DNA of 64,000 nucleotides. It comes from a bacterium. GTDB lineage: Bacteria; Pseudomonadota; Gammaproteobacteria; GCA-002705445; GCA-002716945. A model generated the notes under the pieces. The model made no database searches. It was given only the letters and a program-made list of their open reading frames with translations, and was not told the origin of the DNA. Shown here in pieces: positions 51,677 through 60,362 of the stretch (positions within the stretch are counted from its first letter, which is position 1; each line of letters starts with the position of its first letter). The translations under genes were made by a program, and so were the position numbers. The stretch is from positions 1 to 64,000 of the forward strand of contig JAPOHH010000004.1 of assembly GCA_029979505.1 (NCBI GenBank), in the 5' to 3' direction.

Positions 51677-52150
51677 ATGAAGAATAATCACATTAACCAT
51701 TCAGGTGATCTACATATGATTGACATTAGTTCAAAGGAAGTGACTGAGAGAATCGCTCAAGCACGAGGGTCTATCATACTTAATGATAAGGCATTTGGGT
51801 CTATAATTGCTATGAATAATAAAAAAGGAGATGTTTTAAATACCGCTCGAATAGCAGGTATCAACTCTGTTAAACAAACAGCTAGTCTTATACCACTTGC
51901 ACATGTAATTCCAATAAATTCTGTAATAGTAGATTTTGAAATTATTGAAACTGAGAATAAAATTAATTGTACCGTATCTGTAAAGTCTGAAGGTAAAACA
52001 GGAGTTGAAATTGAGTCACTTGTTGGTGTAGAGATTGCATTGATGACAATTTACGACATGTGTAAATATTTAGATAAAGGTATGACTATCACTGACATTA
52101 AACTAGTTTCTAAGACCGGAGGAAAGTCAGGTGATTACTTGGCGAAATAA
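51677..52150 (+). CDS. moaC: Molybdenum cofactor biosynthesis protein MoaC
   Basis: Cyclic pyranopterin monophosphate synthase of the Moco pathway. The 157-residue protein starts NHINHSGDLHMIDISSKEVT in register with the family and has RIAGINSVKQT, then LIPLAHVIPIN (family LIPLCHPLxL), GKTGVEIESL, YDMCKYLDKGM with the conserved Asp and Lys, and TGGKSGDY at the end. Two of the LIPLCHP positions differ (Cys to Ala, Pro to Val) but the active-site His is kept. No other moa/moe gene is adjacent. It is 2 bp upstream of the AsmA-like gene. Confidence 0.88.
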   Translation: MKNNHINHSGDLHMIDISSKEVTERIAQARGSIILNDKAFGSIIAMNNKKGDVLNTARIAGINSVKQTASLIPLAHVIPINSVIVDFEIIETENKINCTVSVKSEGKTGVEIESLVGVEIALMTIYDMCKYLDKGMTITDIKLVSKTGGKSGDYLAK

Positions 52151-52152
52151 TA

Positions 52153-52950
52153 ATGGTTAAAAAAATTTTGTATTTTTTTGCATCTTTATTTGCAGTTTTT
52201 ATTATTTATTTAACTTTTATATTTGACATTAATAATTATAAAAGTGATCTCGAAAATATTATTTCTAATCGTGCAAATATTGAATTCAAGATAGCAGGGG
52301 ATTTAGAGTTAGACATTGGGATACATACACATGTTAGAGCAAAATCATTATCTGTTAGTAAAAATAACGTCTTACTATTTGAATCAGAAACTTTTAATTC
52401 TTCAGTTTCATTATCTCAAATACTCCGAGGAAGATTTGATATAAACTCATTAGGTTTAACAGAGACGAAACTTTATGGTATTAATATTGATGAGTCAATT
52501 ATTAAGTCATATAATTTGCTTGCAGGAAAATCATATAATATAAAAAACAAAACGTATTCTATTATTAATCTAATTGAAGCCAGAGGTTTTTTTGAAGATG
52601 GAATATTAGAAATAGAAGATATTTTATTAGAAACAGAGCTCATTCAAGGAGATGGTTTTGGTAAAATTAATACTCTGAATGAATCTGTTAATGTCTCGAC
52701 AACTGCTTCTATTAAAAAAGATGATTCATTAAAAAGTAAATATAATGAGTTTTATCCGAAATATCTTTTAGATACACAGTTGCCCATACTTATTTCAGGT
52801 AACTTTATCAATCCGAATATTACCATTAATGTTTCTGATATAATCACAGAAAAGCTTAAAAAAGAGATTAAGGATAAAGCTATTAATTCTATTAAAGATA
52901 AAATAAAAGAGAAAATTAAATCAGAAATTAATATCAAACTTCCTTTCTAA
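52153..52950 (+). CDS. AsmA-like protein, short form
   Basis: A 265-residue envelope protein with an N-terminal membrane anchor (ILYFFASLFAVFIIYLTFIF, about 5-24). The AsmA N-terminal pattern follows: DINNYKSDLENIISNRANI, then KIAGDLELDIGIHTHVRAKS and SLSQILRGRFDINSLGL. Full AsmA proteins have about 600-700 residues and bridge-like beta structure implicated in lipid transport to the outer membrane; this one keeps only the N-terminal part plus a C-terminal Lys/Ile-rich helix (KLKKEIKDKAINSIKDKIKE). The frame is clean at both ends. Its position before mutY-yggX matches asmA in pseudomonads. Confidence 0.75.
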   Translation: MVKKILYFFASLFAVFIIYLTFIFDINNYKSDLENIISNRANIEFKIAGDLELDIGIHTHVRAKSLSVSKNNVLLFESETFNSSVSLSQILRGRFDINSLGLTETKLYGINIDESIIKSYNLLAGKSYNIKNKTYSIINLIEARGFFEDGILEIEDILLETELIQGDGFGKINTLNESVNVSTTASIKKDDSLKSKYNEFYPKYLLDTQLPILISGNFINPNITINVSDIITEKLKKEIKDKAINSIKDKIKEKIKSEINIKLPF

Positions 52951-52953
52951 AAA

Positions 52954-53997
52954 ATGTCACACAATATTTCTGAAAACGTCCTGAACTGGTACGATAAATT
53001 TGGTAGAAAAGATTTGCCTTGGAAAGTAGATGATCCGTATAAAATTTGGATATCTGAAATTATGTTACAACAAACACAGGTACAAACTGTAATTCCATAT
53101 TATTTAAAATTTATAAAAAAATTTCCAAATGTAAAAGTCTTGTCAAAATCTAGCCTCGATGATTTACTATTAATATGGAGTGGTCTCGGTTATTATAATC
53201 GAATTAAAAATATACATCTAGCTTCTCAAATTATCTCTAAAGACTATAATTCAATATTCCCTAATTCATTTGATGAAATTTTAATGTTACCTGGAATAGG
53301 TAAAACTACCGCATCTGCAATATCAACGTTTTCTGGTTTTTCAAGCAGAGCAATATTAGATGGAAATGTTAAAAGGATATTAATCAGGCTTTTTGACATA
53401 AATGGTACATATACTAAATCTCAATTAGATAAAATCTTATGGGAAAAATCGGAACACATAACACCACAAAAAAGAACATCTGATTTTATTCAAGGCTTAA
53501 TGGATATAGGCTCAATTATTTGCAAGCGTACACAACCCAATTGTAAAATATGCCCACTTAAAAGTTGCGGATGCCTTTATAAGCCAAGTTCACAAAAGAA
53601 AAAATATATAAAAAAACCAATCATAAAAATAATGTCAATTCTAACTGTTATAATTAACGATAATAGTCAAATATATCTAGAAAAGATTACAACAGGTAAA
53701 CTATGGCTTGGTTTGTTTAGTAGTCCTAACTTTAGTTCAGAAAATTCAAAAAATAATTGGATGTCAAATAATAATCTATCTCATATAAATGTAAAATATG
53801 AATCTTCATTTACTCATCGAGTCACTAATAAAATATATAATTTCAATGTTGAATTTTATTTTTTGAAAAACAACAAAAATGTTAGTTTATCAACTAAGAA
53901 TTGGTATAATCTATCTGACATTAATGTTGGCGTACCAAAGTATCTAGAAAAAGCACTAACTATATATAGGTCTGAATATGAAAAAGATAATGTGTAA
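52954..53997 (+). CDS. mutY: A/G-specific adenine glycosylase MutY
   Basis: Removes adenine mispaired with 8-oxoguanine. The 347-residue protein has the catalytic acid region [18 protein letters not shown] (about 30-47), the helix-hairpin-helix [13 protein letters not shown] with the catalytic Asp of [12 protein letters not shown] (about 130), and the iron-sulfur loop [18 protein letters not shown] (C-X6-C-X2-C-X5-C). The C-terminal NUDIX-like domain recognises 8-oxoG. Length matches E. coli MutY (350). Its end overlaps yggX by 20 bp. Confidence 0.96.
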   Translation: MSHNISENVLNWYDKFGRKDLPWKVDDPYKIWISEIMLQQTQVQTVIPYYLKFIKKFPNVKVLSKSSLDDLLLIWSGLGYYNRIKNIHLASQIISKDYNSIFPNSFDEILMLPGIGKTTASAISTFSGFSSRAILDGNVKRILIRLFDINGTYTKSQLDKILWEKSEHITPQKRTSDFIQGLMDIGSIICKRTQPNCKICPLKSCGCLYKPSSQKKKYIKKPIIKIMSILTVIINDNSQIYLEKITTGKLWLGLFSSPNFSSENSKNNWMSNNNLSHINVKYESSFTHRVTNKIYNFNVEFYFLKNNKNVSLSTKNWYNLSDINVGVPKYLEKALTIYRSEYEKDNV

Positions 53998-54244
53998 GAA
54001 GCTTAATAAAGAAGCAGAAGCGCTTGATTATCTCCCTTATCCTGGGGATTTGGGTAAAAAAATTCAAGAAAGCATATGCAAAGAAGCTTGGGAGCAATGG
54101 GTCAGTCATCAAACTATGTTAATTAATGAAATGAGACTTACTCCAGTTGACCCTAAAGCAAGAAAATTTTTGGAAGAGGAAATGGAAAAATTCTTTTTCG
54201 GAGATGGCTCTCAGGCTCCACAAGGGTTTGTACCAGAAAAATAA
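53978..54244 (+). CDS. yggX: Fe(II)-trafficking protein YggX
   Basis: An 88-residue protein with [25 protein letters not shown] and [19 protein letters not shown], the conserved blocks of YggX, including the single conserved cysteine (Cys6). YggX protects iron-sulfur proteins from oxidative damage and is under oxidative-stress control in enterobacteria. It overlaps the 3' end of mutY, whose Fe-S cluster it could help maintain; this pair is conserved from E. coli to pseudomonads. A second ATG four codons in is possible. tRNA-Phe follows after 5 bp. Confidence 0.95.
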   Translation: MKKIMCKKLNKEAEALDYLPYPGDLGKKIQESICKEAWEQWVSHQTMLINEMRLTPVDPKARKFLEEEMEKFFFGDGSQAPQGFVPEK

Positions 54245-54249
54245 TATAT

Positions 54250-54322
54250 GGCCAGGTAGCTCAGTCGGTAGAGCAGTGGACTGAAAATCCTCGTGTCGGC
54301 AGTTCGATTCTGTCCCTGGCCA
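54250..54322 (+). tRNA. tRNA-Phe (GAA anticodon)
   Basis: Seventy-three bases fold into a cloverleaf: acceptor GGCCAGG/CCTGGCC (perfect), D stem GCTC/GAGC, anticodon stem GTGGA/TCCTC (one T-T mismatch) with loop CTGAAAA giving anticodon GAA, variable GTGTC, and T arm GGCAG-TTCGATT-CTGTC. The discriminator is A. CCA is not encoded; the next bases are CAT. It lies 5 bp after yggX and 6 bp before the TPR-oxygenase gene. Confidence 0.95.
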
Positions 54323-54328
54323 CATAAT

Positions 54329-55861
54329 ATGAAAGAACTTAACTTAAATAAAGCATTATCAAAAGCCTTAGATCTACATAGAAATGGTAGCCTTGATAAG
54401 GCTGATGAAATCTATCTAGAAATCCTAAAAAATAATCCTAATGATTTTGATTCTAATCATTTACATGGCGTTGTTCTTGCTCAAAAAAAAGATTATCAAG
54501 CATCTATAAATTATTATGAAAAAGCTTATAAAATAAATAAAAGTAATTGTGAATTATTAAATAATTATGGAATTTCACTTAAAAATTTAAAAGAATATGA
54601 TAAAAGTATAAATATCCTAAATAGCGCCATTCGTAGTGATGAAAAATTTATAAAATCATATATTAATCTGGGTAACTGTTATGCTGTTCAAAAAAAGTAT
54701 GATGAGGCTTTGGAAATCTTTAATCAAGGTAGAAAGATTGATCCATCTGAAAACAGATTTATCAGAAATATAATTGATATATACATTGAGAGATTTAGTA
54801 AATATAAAAACAAAGATGACTTAAAATATTGTATTGAAAATTTAAATAAAATTCATATTAATGAAACATTCGATCAAAAAACAATTGGAAAATATGCACT
54901 CTCATATCTTTGGAATAATGATCTAGATAAATCTTATGATTTATTTAAAATTGCAGAAAAAAAATCGCAAACAACTCCAAGTTTAGAAACACTTAATAAA
55001 ATGGAAGATAAAAGTGTACTCAGTTATTTAGTTAAACATGAATATGAACAAATCTGTCATATTGATTCTGATATCGATGGAATACGAAACATGAAAATTA
55101 CTCAAGAATTTTTTGATTCTTTACAAGAAGTTAAAAGTAAAAATCATACCGACTATACTCAAGATGATTTAGGATTTATTTCTTCTTTACACACAATTAA
55201 ATACAATAAACCTCCTAAAACCAAAACGCCTCTGATAAATCCTAATTTGGATTTTGAATCAATTCAAAATCAGTATATTACATCTGAGCCAAGTATTTGT
55301 ATAGTTGATAATCTACTATCTGACACATTACATAAAGATTTAAATATTTTCTTCCGCTGTGCAAATATTTTTAAACGCCCATATCCCAGAGGTTATATAG
55401 GAACATTTTTGGGAACTGGAATGGCAAATAATACTATTTTACAATTTAGTCTAGATTTAAAACAGCAGTTGCCAGCAATATTTGAAGGATATAATCTTTG
55501 TCAAGCTTGGGCTTTTAAATATGATAGTAAAGAAAACGGTATTAATATTCATGCTGATGACGCTAAAGTTAACGTGAATTTATGGCTAACACAGAATGAT
55601 GCAAACCTTGATAAGGATTCTGGAGGTTTAATTATTTGGAAAAAAAAGCCAAATGAATTTGCTAACTTTGATGAATATAACTCTGCACTTCATTCAGAAA
55701 AGATGCTAAGAGATGTAAGCGGGTCTGATTTTATTAGAGTTCCATACCGAGCTAATAGAGCTGTTATTTTTGATTCAAAACTGTACCATGCAACGGATGC
55801 TATCAATTTTGATACAAAATATATAAACCGTAGATTAAATGTTACTTTTCTTTATTCATAA
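54329..55861 (+). CDS. TPR-repeat protein with C-terminal 2-oxoglutarate/Fe(II)-dependent oxygenase domain
   Basis: I start at the ATG at 54329; a longer frame from 54293 would lie inside tRNA-Phe. The 510-residue protein has about four TPR units in residues 5-150 (LHRNGSLDKADEIYLEILKN; NYEKAYKINKSNCELLNNYG; NLGNCYAVQKKYDEALEIF). A linker follows, then a C-terminal cupin-like domain (about 320-510). The iron triad fits His408 and Asp410 (NIHADDAKVNVNLWLT) with distal His487 (DSKLYHATDA), and Arg501/502 can bind 2-oxoglutarate. No signal peptide is seen. This suggests a TPR-guided hydroxylase of a protein or small molecule; the target is unknown. Confidence 0.78.
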   Translation: MKELNLNKALSKALDLHRNGSLDKADEIYLEILKNNPNDFDSNHLHGVVLAQKKDYQASINYYEKAYKINKSNCELLNNYGISLKNLKEYDKSINILNSAIRSDEKFIKSYINLGNCYAVQKKYDEALEIFNQGRKIDPSENRFIRNIIDIYIERFSKYKNKDDLKYCIENLNKIHINETFDQKTIGKYALSYLWNNDLDKSYDLFKIAEKKSQTTPSLETLNKMEDKSVLSYLVKHEYEQICHIDSDIDGIRNMKITQEFFDSLQEVKSKNHTDYTQDDLGFISSLHTIKYNKPPKTKTPLINPNLDFESIQNQYITSEPSICIVDNLLSDTLHKDLNIFFRCANIFKRPYPRGYIGTFLGTGMANNTILQFSLDLKQQLPAIFEGYNLCQAWAFKYDSKENGINIHADDAKVNVNLWLTQNDANLDKDSGGLIIWKKKPNEFANFDEYNSALHSEKMLRDVSGSDFIRVPYRANRAVIFDSKLYHATDAINFDTKYINRRLNVTFLYS

Positions 55862-55904
55862 TTAGAGAAAGTCGGTTGGAAAAATATAATTAAAGTCATA
55901 TAAT

Positions 55905-56240
55905 ATGAGTATGTCTGAATTATCACCAAAGAATGCAAAGTTTAGCCTCGGTCAAATCGTATACCACTCTAAATTCAAGTATCGTGGTGTTATAGTTGAT
56001 GCAGACCCAAATTTTCAAGGCACTGATGAATGGTATGATTCTGTAGCTAAATCTAAGCCTGATAAAAACAAACCATGGTACCATGTTCTTGTCCATGGCC
56101 AGGGAAACGAGACATATGTTGCGGAGTCTAATCTAACAACAGATCAGAATAATGACCCTGTTGATCATCCCTTTGTAGACATATTCTTCTATGAATACGA
56201 TAACAGTGGGCAATATTCACTAAAACAAACATTCAACTAA
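55905..56240 (+). CDS. hspQ: Heat shock protein HspQ (YccV/hemimethylated DNA-binding domain)
   Basis: The 111-residue protein contains KFSLGQIVYHSKFKYRGVI (about 11-29), then DADPNFQGTDEWY, KPWYHVLVHG and ETYVAESNL, the blocks of the YccV/HspQ domain. In E. coli HspQ is a heat-induced specificity factor that enhances Lon proteolysis and was once described as binding hemimethylated DNA. The C-terminal tail (about 85-111) with VDIFFYEYDNSGQYSLKQTFN is typical of gammaproteobacterial members. It stands after a 43 bp gap and is followed 3 bp later by a TerB-like gene. Confidence 0.92.
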   Translation: MSMSELSPKNAKFSLGQIVYHSKFKYRGVIVDADPNFQGTDEWYDSVAKSKPDKNKPWYHVLVHGQGNETYVAESNLTTDQNNDPVDHPFVDIFFYEYDNSGQYSLKQTFN

Positions 56241-56243
56241 GAA

Positions 56244-56684
56244 TTGAATATTTTCAACAAACTTTTTAATAACTCAATCAATTCCTCACAAGATGATAAT
56301 GAAGAAGAAAGCCTTCAGCTTGCAACATGTATTCTTCTTATTGAGGTATCAAAAAGTGATGATGATTTTGATTGTGATGAACAAAAAAAAATTCAATCGT
56401 TAATTAAATCTAAATTTAATTTATCGGATAATCAAATAAATCATTTATTTGAACTTAGTAATGATAAACATAATGAAATGACATCACTTTTTGAATGGAC
56501 AGATATCATCAATAAAGAGTGTAGTTATGATCAAAAATTAATAATTATTGGTTTCATGTGGGATATTGCTTATACAGATGAAAAATTGGATAAGTATGAG
56601 GATTATACTATAAGGAAAGTTTCAGATTTGATACATATTAAACATACTGATTTCATAAACCTGAAAAATAAAAGAGCTACTTAA
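56244..56684 (+). CDS. TerB-family (TerB-like/DUF533-type) acidic helical protein
   Basis: A 146-residue all-helical protein beginning at a TTG codon (56244), the only start near the hspQ stop that keeps the frame. The TerB pattern is visible: LQLATCILLIEVSKSDDDFDCDEQKKIQSLI (cytosolic helix pair with acidic DDDFD metal-like loop), FEWTDIINKECSYDQKLIIIGF and AYTDEKLDKYEDYTIRKVSDLI. TerB-like proteins bind divalent metals and appear both in stress clusters and alone in proteobacteria; no tellurite genes are present. It converges on metW with an 8 bp overlap. Role unknown. Confidence 0.8.
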   Translation: MNIFNKLFNNSINSSQDDNEEESLQLATCILLIEVSKSDDDFDCDEQKKIQSLIKSKFNLSDNQINHLFELSNDKHNEMTSLFEWTDIINKECSYDQKLIIIGFMWDIAYTDEKLDKYEDYTIRKVSDLIHIKHTDFINLKNKRAT

Positions 56685-57264
56685 TTTTAAAAATTGCAGA
56701 TTCACCTAGCAAATTACTCAGAAACTTAGTTGGAACACTCTCATTTCTATTACTACTAATCACCTCATCAACAATTGTAAATTGATTAAGTTCACACATT
56801 TCTCTAAAATCATTTATTGTGCATAAATGTATATTCGGTGTTGAATGCCAGCTGAATGGTAATTCATTTGTAACGGGCATCTTTCCTCTCAGGAATAGAT
56901 AAAGTCTAGATTTCCAATATCCCATATTGGGGAATGAAATAATAACTTCATTTCCAATCCTTAACATTTCATTGATTAGATTGATTGGATTATCAACCAC
57001 TTGTAATGATTGTGCCAAAATCACATAGTCAAAGCTTTTATCTGTAAAGTAGTCTAATCTGTTATTTATATCTGTATGGACTACATTTATATTATTGTCT
57101 AATGATTTAATTATTTTATCTACTGATAGATCAACACCATAACCCGTGACATTTCTTTCTTCATTAAGTATCTTAAGAAGACTTCCATCTCCACATCCGA
57201 GATCTAGTACTTTAGAGTCTGCTTTTACCCAATTAGAAATTATTTTAAAATCTTTTCTAGTCAT
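56677..57264 (-). CDS. metW: Methionine biosynthesis protein MetW
   Basis: A 195-residue SAM-methyltransferase-fold protein. It starts WVKADSKVLDLGCGDGSLL (SAM motif I at about 17-24) and continues with GVDLSVDKI, VILAQSLQVV, IISFPNMGYWKSRL and the LPFSWHSTPNIHLCTINDF block typical of MetW. MetW is required with MetX for homoserine acylation in many proteobacteria and enhances MetX activity. It is encoded right behind metX with an 8 bp overlap, as in pseudomonads and leptospires. Whether it methylates anything is not known. Confidence 0.94.
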   Translation of the reverse strand: MTRKDFKIISNWVKADSKVLDLGCGDGSLLKILNEERNVTGYGVDLSVDKIIKSLDNNINVVHTDINNRLDYFTDKSFDYVILAQSLQVVDNPINLINEMLRIGNEVIISFPNMGYWKSRLYLFLRGKMPVTNELPFSWHSTPNIHLCTINDFREMCELNQFTIVDEVISSNRNESVPTKFLSNLLGESAIFKIK

Positions 57265-58360
57265 CTATATTATTCTCTATAAAATTTCTCATAACTTCAA
57301 AATAATTATCATTCTTCATTAGAAAAGCATCATGGCCACCATCAGAATTTATACATGCATAAGAAACATTCTTATTATGATTTATGAGAGTCTTAACAAT
57401 GTCCTCTGACCTACTCGGCGGGAATCTCCAATCAGAGGTGAAAGATAGTAATAAATATTTAGATTTACTAGTAGCTATTTTTTTTTCAAAGTCTACTTCA
57501 TTAAAAGGGTCATAATAATCTAAAGCTTTTGTCATTAGAAGGTATGTATTTGCATCAAAGGAATCAACAAACTTTTCTCCTTGATATCTTAGGTAGCTTT
57601 CTATTTGAAATTCTACATCAAAGTTGAAGTTGAACTTTTTTTCTTTAAGATCTCTTCCAAACTTTTTCGCCATAGATTTATCGGATAGGTAAGTGATATG
57701 TCCCAACATTCTTGCTAAAGCTAATCCTCGTTTAGGTATCTTTTTACTTTTAAGATAATTTCCATTACACCAATCTGGGTCACCCATGATAGCCTGTCTA
57801 GCAACTTCATTAAACGCAATATTTTGAGCGGTCAATTTTGGTGCTGCAGCAATTATGATGGAGTTACTTACATATTCAGGATAATCAAGAGTCCATTGAA
57901 ATGCTTGCATTCCACCCAAGCTGCCCCCTATAACAAACTGCCACTTAGAAATCTCTAATGCATCCATAAGAACTTTTTGAGTTCTTACCCAATCTTGAAC
58001 AGTAACTATAGGAAAATCAAATCCAAATTCACTACCTGTTTCTTTATTTATACTTACAGGTCCAGTAGTGCCATGACAACCACCTAAATTATTCATGCAT
58101 ACAACAAAAAGTTTGTCCGTATTTATAGGTTTACCGGAGCCAATCATATTATCCCACCATCCAGGTTTATTATCACCCTCATGAAAGCCGGCCACATGGT
58201 GGTTACCTGAAAGAGCATGACAAATTAAAACAGCATTATCTTTTTTAGTATTTAGCTGACCATATGTTTCGTAAGCAAGTTCATATGTCTTTAGAACATT
58301 ACCGCATTTTAAATGTAGCGGTTCAGTTACTTTTAGTTTTTGTTCAATGACTGTATCCAA
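57257..58360 (-). CDS. metX: Homoserine O-acyltransferase MetX
   Basis: Acylates homoserine at the start of the methionine branch. The 367-residue alpha/beta-hydrolase enzyme has the substrate segment ICHALSGNHHVAGFHEGDN (about 45-63), NNLGGCHGTTGPVSINKETG (about 90-110), the nucleophile elbow FVIGGSLGGMQAFQW (serine near residue 147), the catalytic aspartate in FTSDWRFPPSRSE and the histidine in NSDGGHDAFL. MetX enzymes paired with MetW in proteobacteria often use succinyl-CoA rather than acetyl-CoA; I cannot decide between them from sequence alone. The gene lies 1 bp after yggT. Confidence 0.93.
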   Translation of the reverse strand: MDTVIEQKLKVTEPLHLKCGNVLKTYELAYETYGQLNTKKDNAVLICHALSGNHHVAGFHEGDNKPGWWDNMIGSGKPINTDKLFVVCMNNLGGCHGTTGPVSINKETGSEFGFDFPIVTVQDWVRTQKVLMDALEISKWQFVIGGSLGGMQAFQWTLDYPEYVSNSIIIAAAPKLTAQNIAFNEVARQAIMGDPDWCNGNYLKSKKIPKRGLALARMLGHITYLSDKSMAKKFGRDLKEKKFNFNFDVEFQIESYLRYQGEKFVDSFDANTYLLMTKALDYYDPFNEVDFEKKIATSKSKYLLLSFTSDWRFPPSRSEDIVKTLINHNKNVSYACINSDGGHDAFLMKNDNYFEVMRNFIENNIDD

Positions 58361-58361
58361 A

Positions 58362-58910
58362 TTACAATAGACTCGTTAAGTTAAAAATTCTTGGGATAAA
58401 TACTATCTCTAAAACCTGTAATATTACAAGAATTATTATAGGAGAGAAATCGATACCTGAAATTGATGGAATAGCAGATCTGGTGTATTTATATATTGGC
58501 TCACATAATTCATCTATGAGGCTAAAAATTGGGTGACTTACAAAAACATTAAACCAACTCTTAACTGCAGATATAACAATTAAATACCAATAAATATTAA
58601 TTAAATCTCTTAATAAATATCCAAAAGCTATTATAGAGAGACTATCTAAAGGATAAGTTTGATTATTAACTAACAGTGGTAGGTAGAGTTTTAGGAAGGT
58701 AAATCCATATAAAAGTATAAATAATACGTAAGAGCTTATTGTAATCCCAATGATATCAAAAGGTTTTATTAAGAAGCCGCTAAGCTTAGCTATTGATTGC
58801 GTCACAGGGTTATAATAGTTTACATCACTTACCTGACAAATATACCTTAGCAAAATTACAAATTGACATGCACTAAGAAGTAAATATGTAATTGAAGATA
58901 TTCCAGACAT
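58362..58910 (-). CDS. yggT: YggT family membrane protein
   Basis: A 182-residue inner-membrane protein with two YGGT repeats, each an amphipathic-hydrophobic hairpin. The first is near residues 15-75 (VILLRYICQVSDVNYYNPVTQSI, then GFLIKPFDIIG). The second is near 110-180 (WYLIVISAVKSWFNVFVSHPIF, then ELCEPIYKYTRSAIP and GIDFSPIIILVILQVL). YggT proteins are linked to osmotic tolerance and division/shape loci, but no biochemical function is settled. It overlaps the proC stop by 1 bp. Synteny proC-yggT-metX is conserved in pseudomonads. Confidence 0.93.
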   Translation of the reverse strand: MSGISSITYLLLSACQFVILLRYICQVSDVNYYNPVTQSIAKLSGFLIKPFDIIGITISSYVLFILLYGFTFLKLYLPLLVNNQTYPLDSLSIIAFGYLLRDLINIYWYLIVISAVKSWFNVFVSHPIFSLIDELCEPIYKYTRSAIPSISGIDFSPIIILVILQVLEIVFIPRIFNLTSLL

Positions 58911-59707
58911 TATTTTTTCAAAATATTTTTGGATTTCTTATATGCCTTAACAATAGATTTAGAAATAATACTATTCAATTTATTATTATTTAGCTCCGAT
59001 AAAGCAGCCTGGGTAGTTCCTCCTTTGGATGCAATCTTGTTTATAAGATTGTCACTTATTTTGTTTTCTTTTATTATGTTTGCCGATCCTGATATTAAAT
59101 CATTTGTATAATCAATAGCGTCTTTTTTCTTAAAACCCATTTTTATAAACGAGTCTCTAATAATTTGATTAAAATAAACATAGTATGCAGGACCACTTCC
59201 GTATAGTGCTGTTATTTTGTTAATATCCTCTTCTGTTTTACACTTTTTTAATATAGAAAACTTATTAAAAAATTTACTTAATTTTGTATCTGATTTTTTA
59301 TTAAAAGATTTCATGAAGTAAAAGATATAAGATATGTCAGTACTAATTGTGATGTTTGTCATACACCTTATTATTGGAACATTAATATTAATTTCTTTTT
59401 TCATTTCTGCAATAGTAATACCAGCCATAAAACTTAAAATTATATTCTTATTTGATAAGAAAGGATTGATAGCACGTATAACATCTTTATAGTTATTTGG
59501 CTTCACCATAAGGATTATTAAATCAGATTTGCAAAGTATATCTGTAAATGATGAGTAGAAACTTACGTTAAATTTCTTTGCGATTGACTGTTTTTTTTTA
59601 TCAATATCAATTACATTTATTTTGTAATTATGTTTTATTTTATCAATTCCAGTAAGCATGGAGGTTGTAAGATTTCCTAAACCTATAATACTTACTTGGC
59701 TACTCAT
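58910..59707 (-). CDS. proC: Pyrroline-5-carboxylate reductase
   Basis: Last step of proline synthesis, reducing pyrroline-5-carboxylate with NAD(P)H. The 265-residue protein has an N-terminal Rossmann motif SIIGLGNLTTSML (GxGNxxxxM pattern), ILMVKPNNY, SFMAGITIAEM and RCMTNI, and the C-terminal signature ALYGSGPAYYVYF (about 167-179) with GGTTQAALSEL near 230. Several positions deviate from E. coli ProC but the core is complete. It overlaps yggS by 4 bp and yggT by 1 bp. Confidence 0.92.
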   Translation of the reverse strand: MSSQVSIIGLGNLTTSMLTGIDKIKHNYKINVIDIDKKKQSIAKKFNVSFYSSFTDILCKSDLIILMVKPNNYKDVIRAINPFLSNKNIILSFMAGITIAEMKKEININVPIIRCMTNITISTDISYIFYFMKSFNKKSDTKLSKFFNKFSILKKCKTEEDINKITALYGSGPAYYVYFNQIIRDSFIKMGFKKKDAIDYTNDLISGSANIIKENKISDNLINKIASKGGTTQAALSELNNNKLNSIISKSIVKAYKKSKNILKK

Positions 59708-60360
59708 TTTCTCTTCCCAAATATTTGTTGTCCGATTCTTATCATATTGGCATCATTTTCAATTGCAGTTAAATAATCATTACTCATACCCATAGATAGT
59801 GTATCTAAATATGTACAGCTATTATACAAATCTTTCATCTTTCTAAAAGCATTTGAGCATGATTTATTTGGGTTTGGTAATGCCATTATTCCTCTTAGCT
59901 TAATATTTTTCAATTGTCTAATAATGACAGAAAGTTCGGCGTATTTTTGAATATCAATGCCTCCTTTTGATGACTCGTTATCAATATTAATTTGTATACA
60001 AATATTCATGACTTTATTAATCTGAGCACAGAAATTATCTATTCTTCTTGCATGTTTCTCTGTATCAACTGTATGTACCCATGAGAAATATTCTGAAATC
60101 TTTTTGATTTTATTTGACTGAATCTTGCCAGTGAAATGCCATTTTATTTTCTGATTATTAATTTTGTTAATTTTAGATTCAGCCTCATCAACATAGTTCT
60201 CACCAAAATCATTCTGACCTTCTTTATGTAGTTCAATAATTTTTTTGTAATCCTGAGTTTTAGAGACTACTACTAGCTTTATATCTTTATTAAATTTTTG
60301 TTTATAGCTGCTAACTAAACGAGTTAATTTTTTATAGTTGTTAATATAATCACTAGACAT
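59704..60360 (-). CDS. yggS: PLP homeostasis protein YggS
   Basis: A 218-residue fold-III PLP-binding protein. KLVVVSKTQDYKKIIELHKEG holds the PLP lysine (Lys29), and QNDFGENYVDEAESKI, IKWHFTGKIQSNKIK, INIDNESSKGGI, MALPNPN and LSMGMSNDYLTAI are all family blocks. RIGQQIFGKR closes the protein. YggS/PLPBP binds and buffers free PLP and affects amino-acid pools; no enzymatic activity is established. It lies 2 bp after pyrB and overlaps proC by 4 bp. Confidence 0.95.
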   Translation of the reverse strand: MSSDYINNYKKLTRLVSSYKQKFNKDIKLVVVSKTQDYKKIIELHKEGQNDFGENYVDEAESKINKINNQKIKWHFTGKIQSNKIKKISEYFSWVHTVDTEKHARRIDNFCAQINKVMNICIQINIDNESSKGGIDIQKYAELSVIIRQLKNIKLRGIMALPNPNKSCSNAFRKMKDLYNSCTYLDTLSMGMSNDYLTAIENDANMIRIGQQIFGKRK

Positions 60361-60362
60361 GT

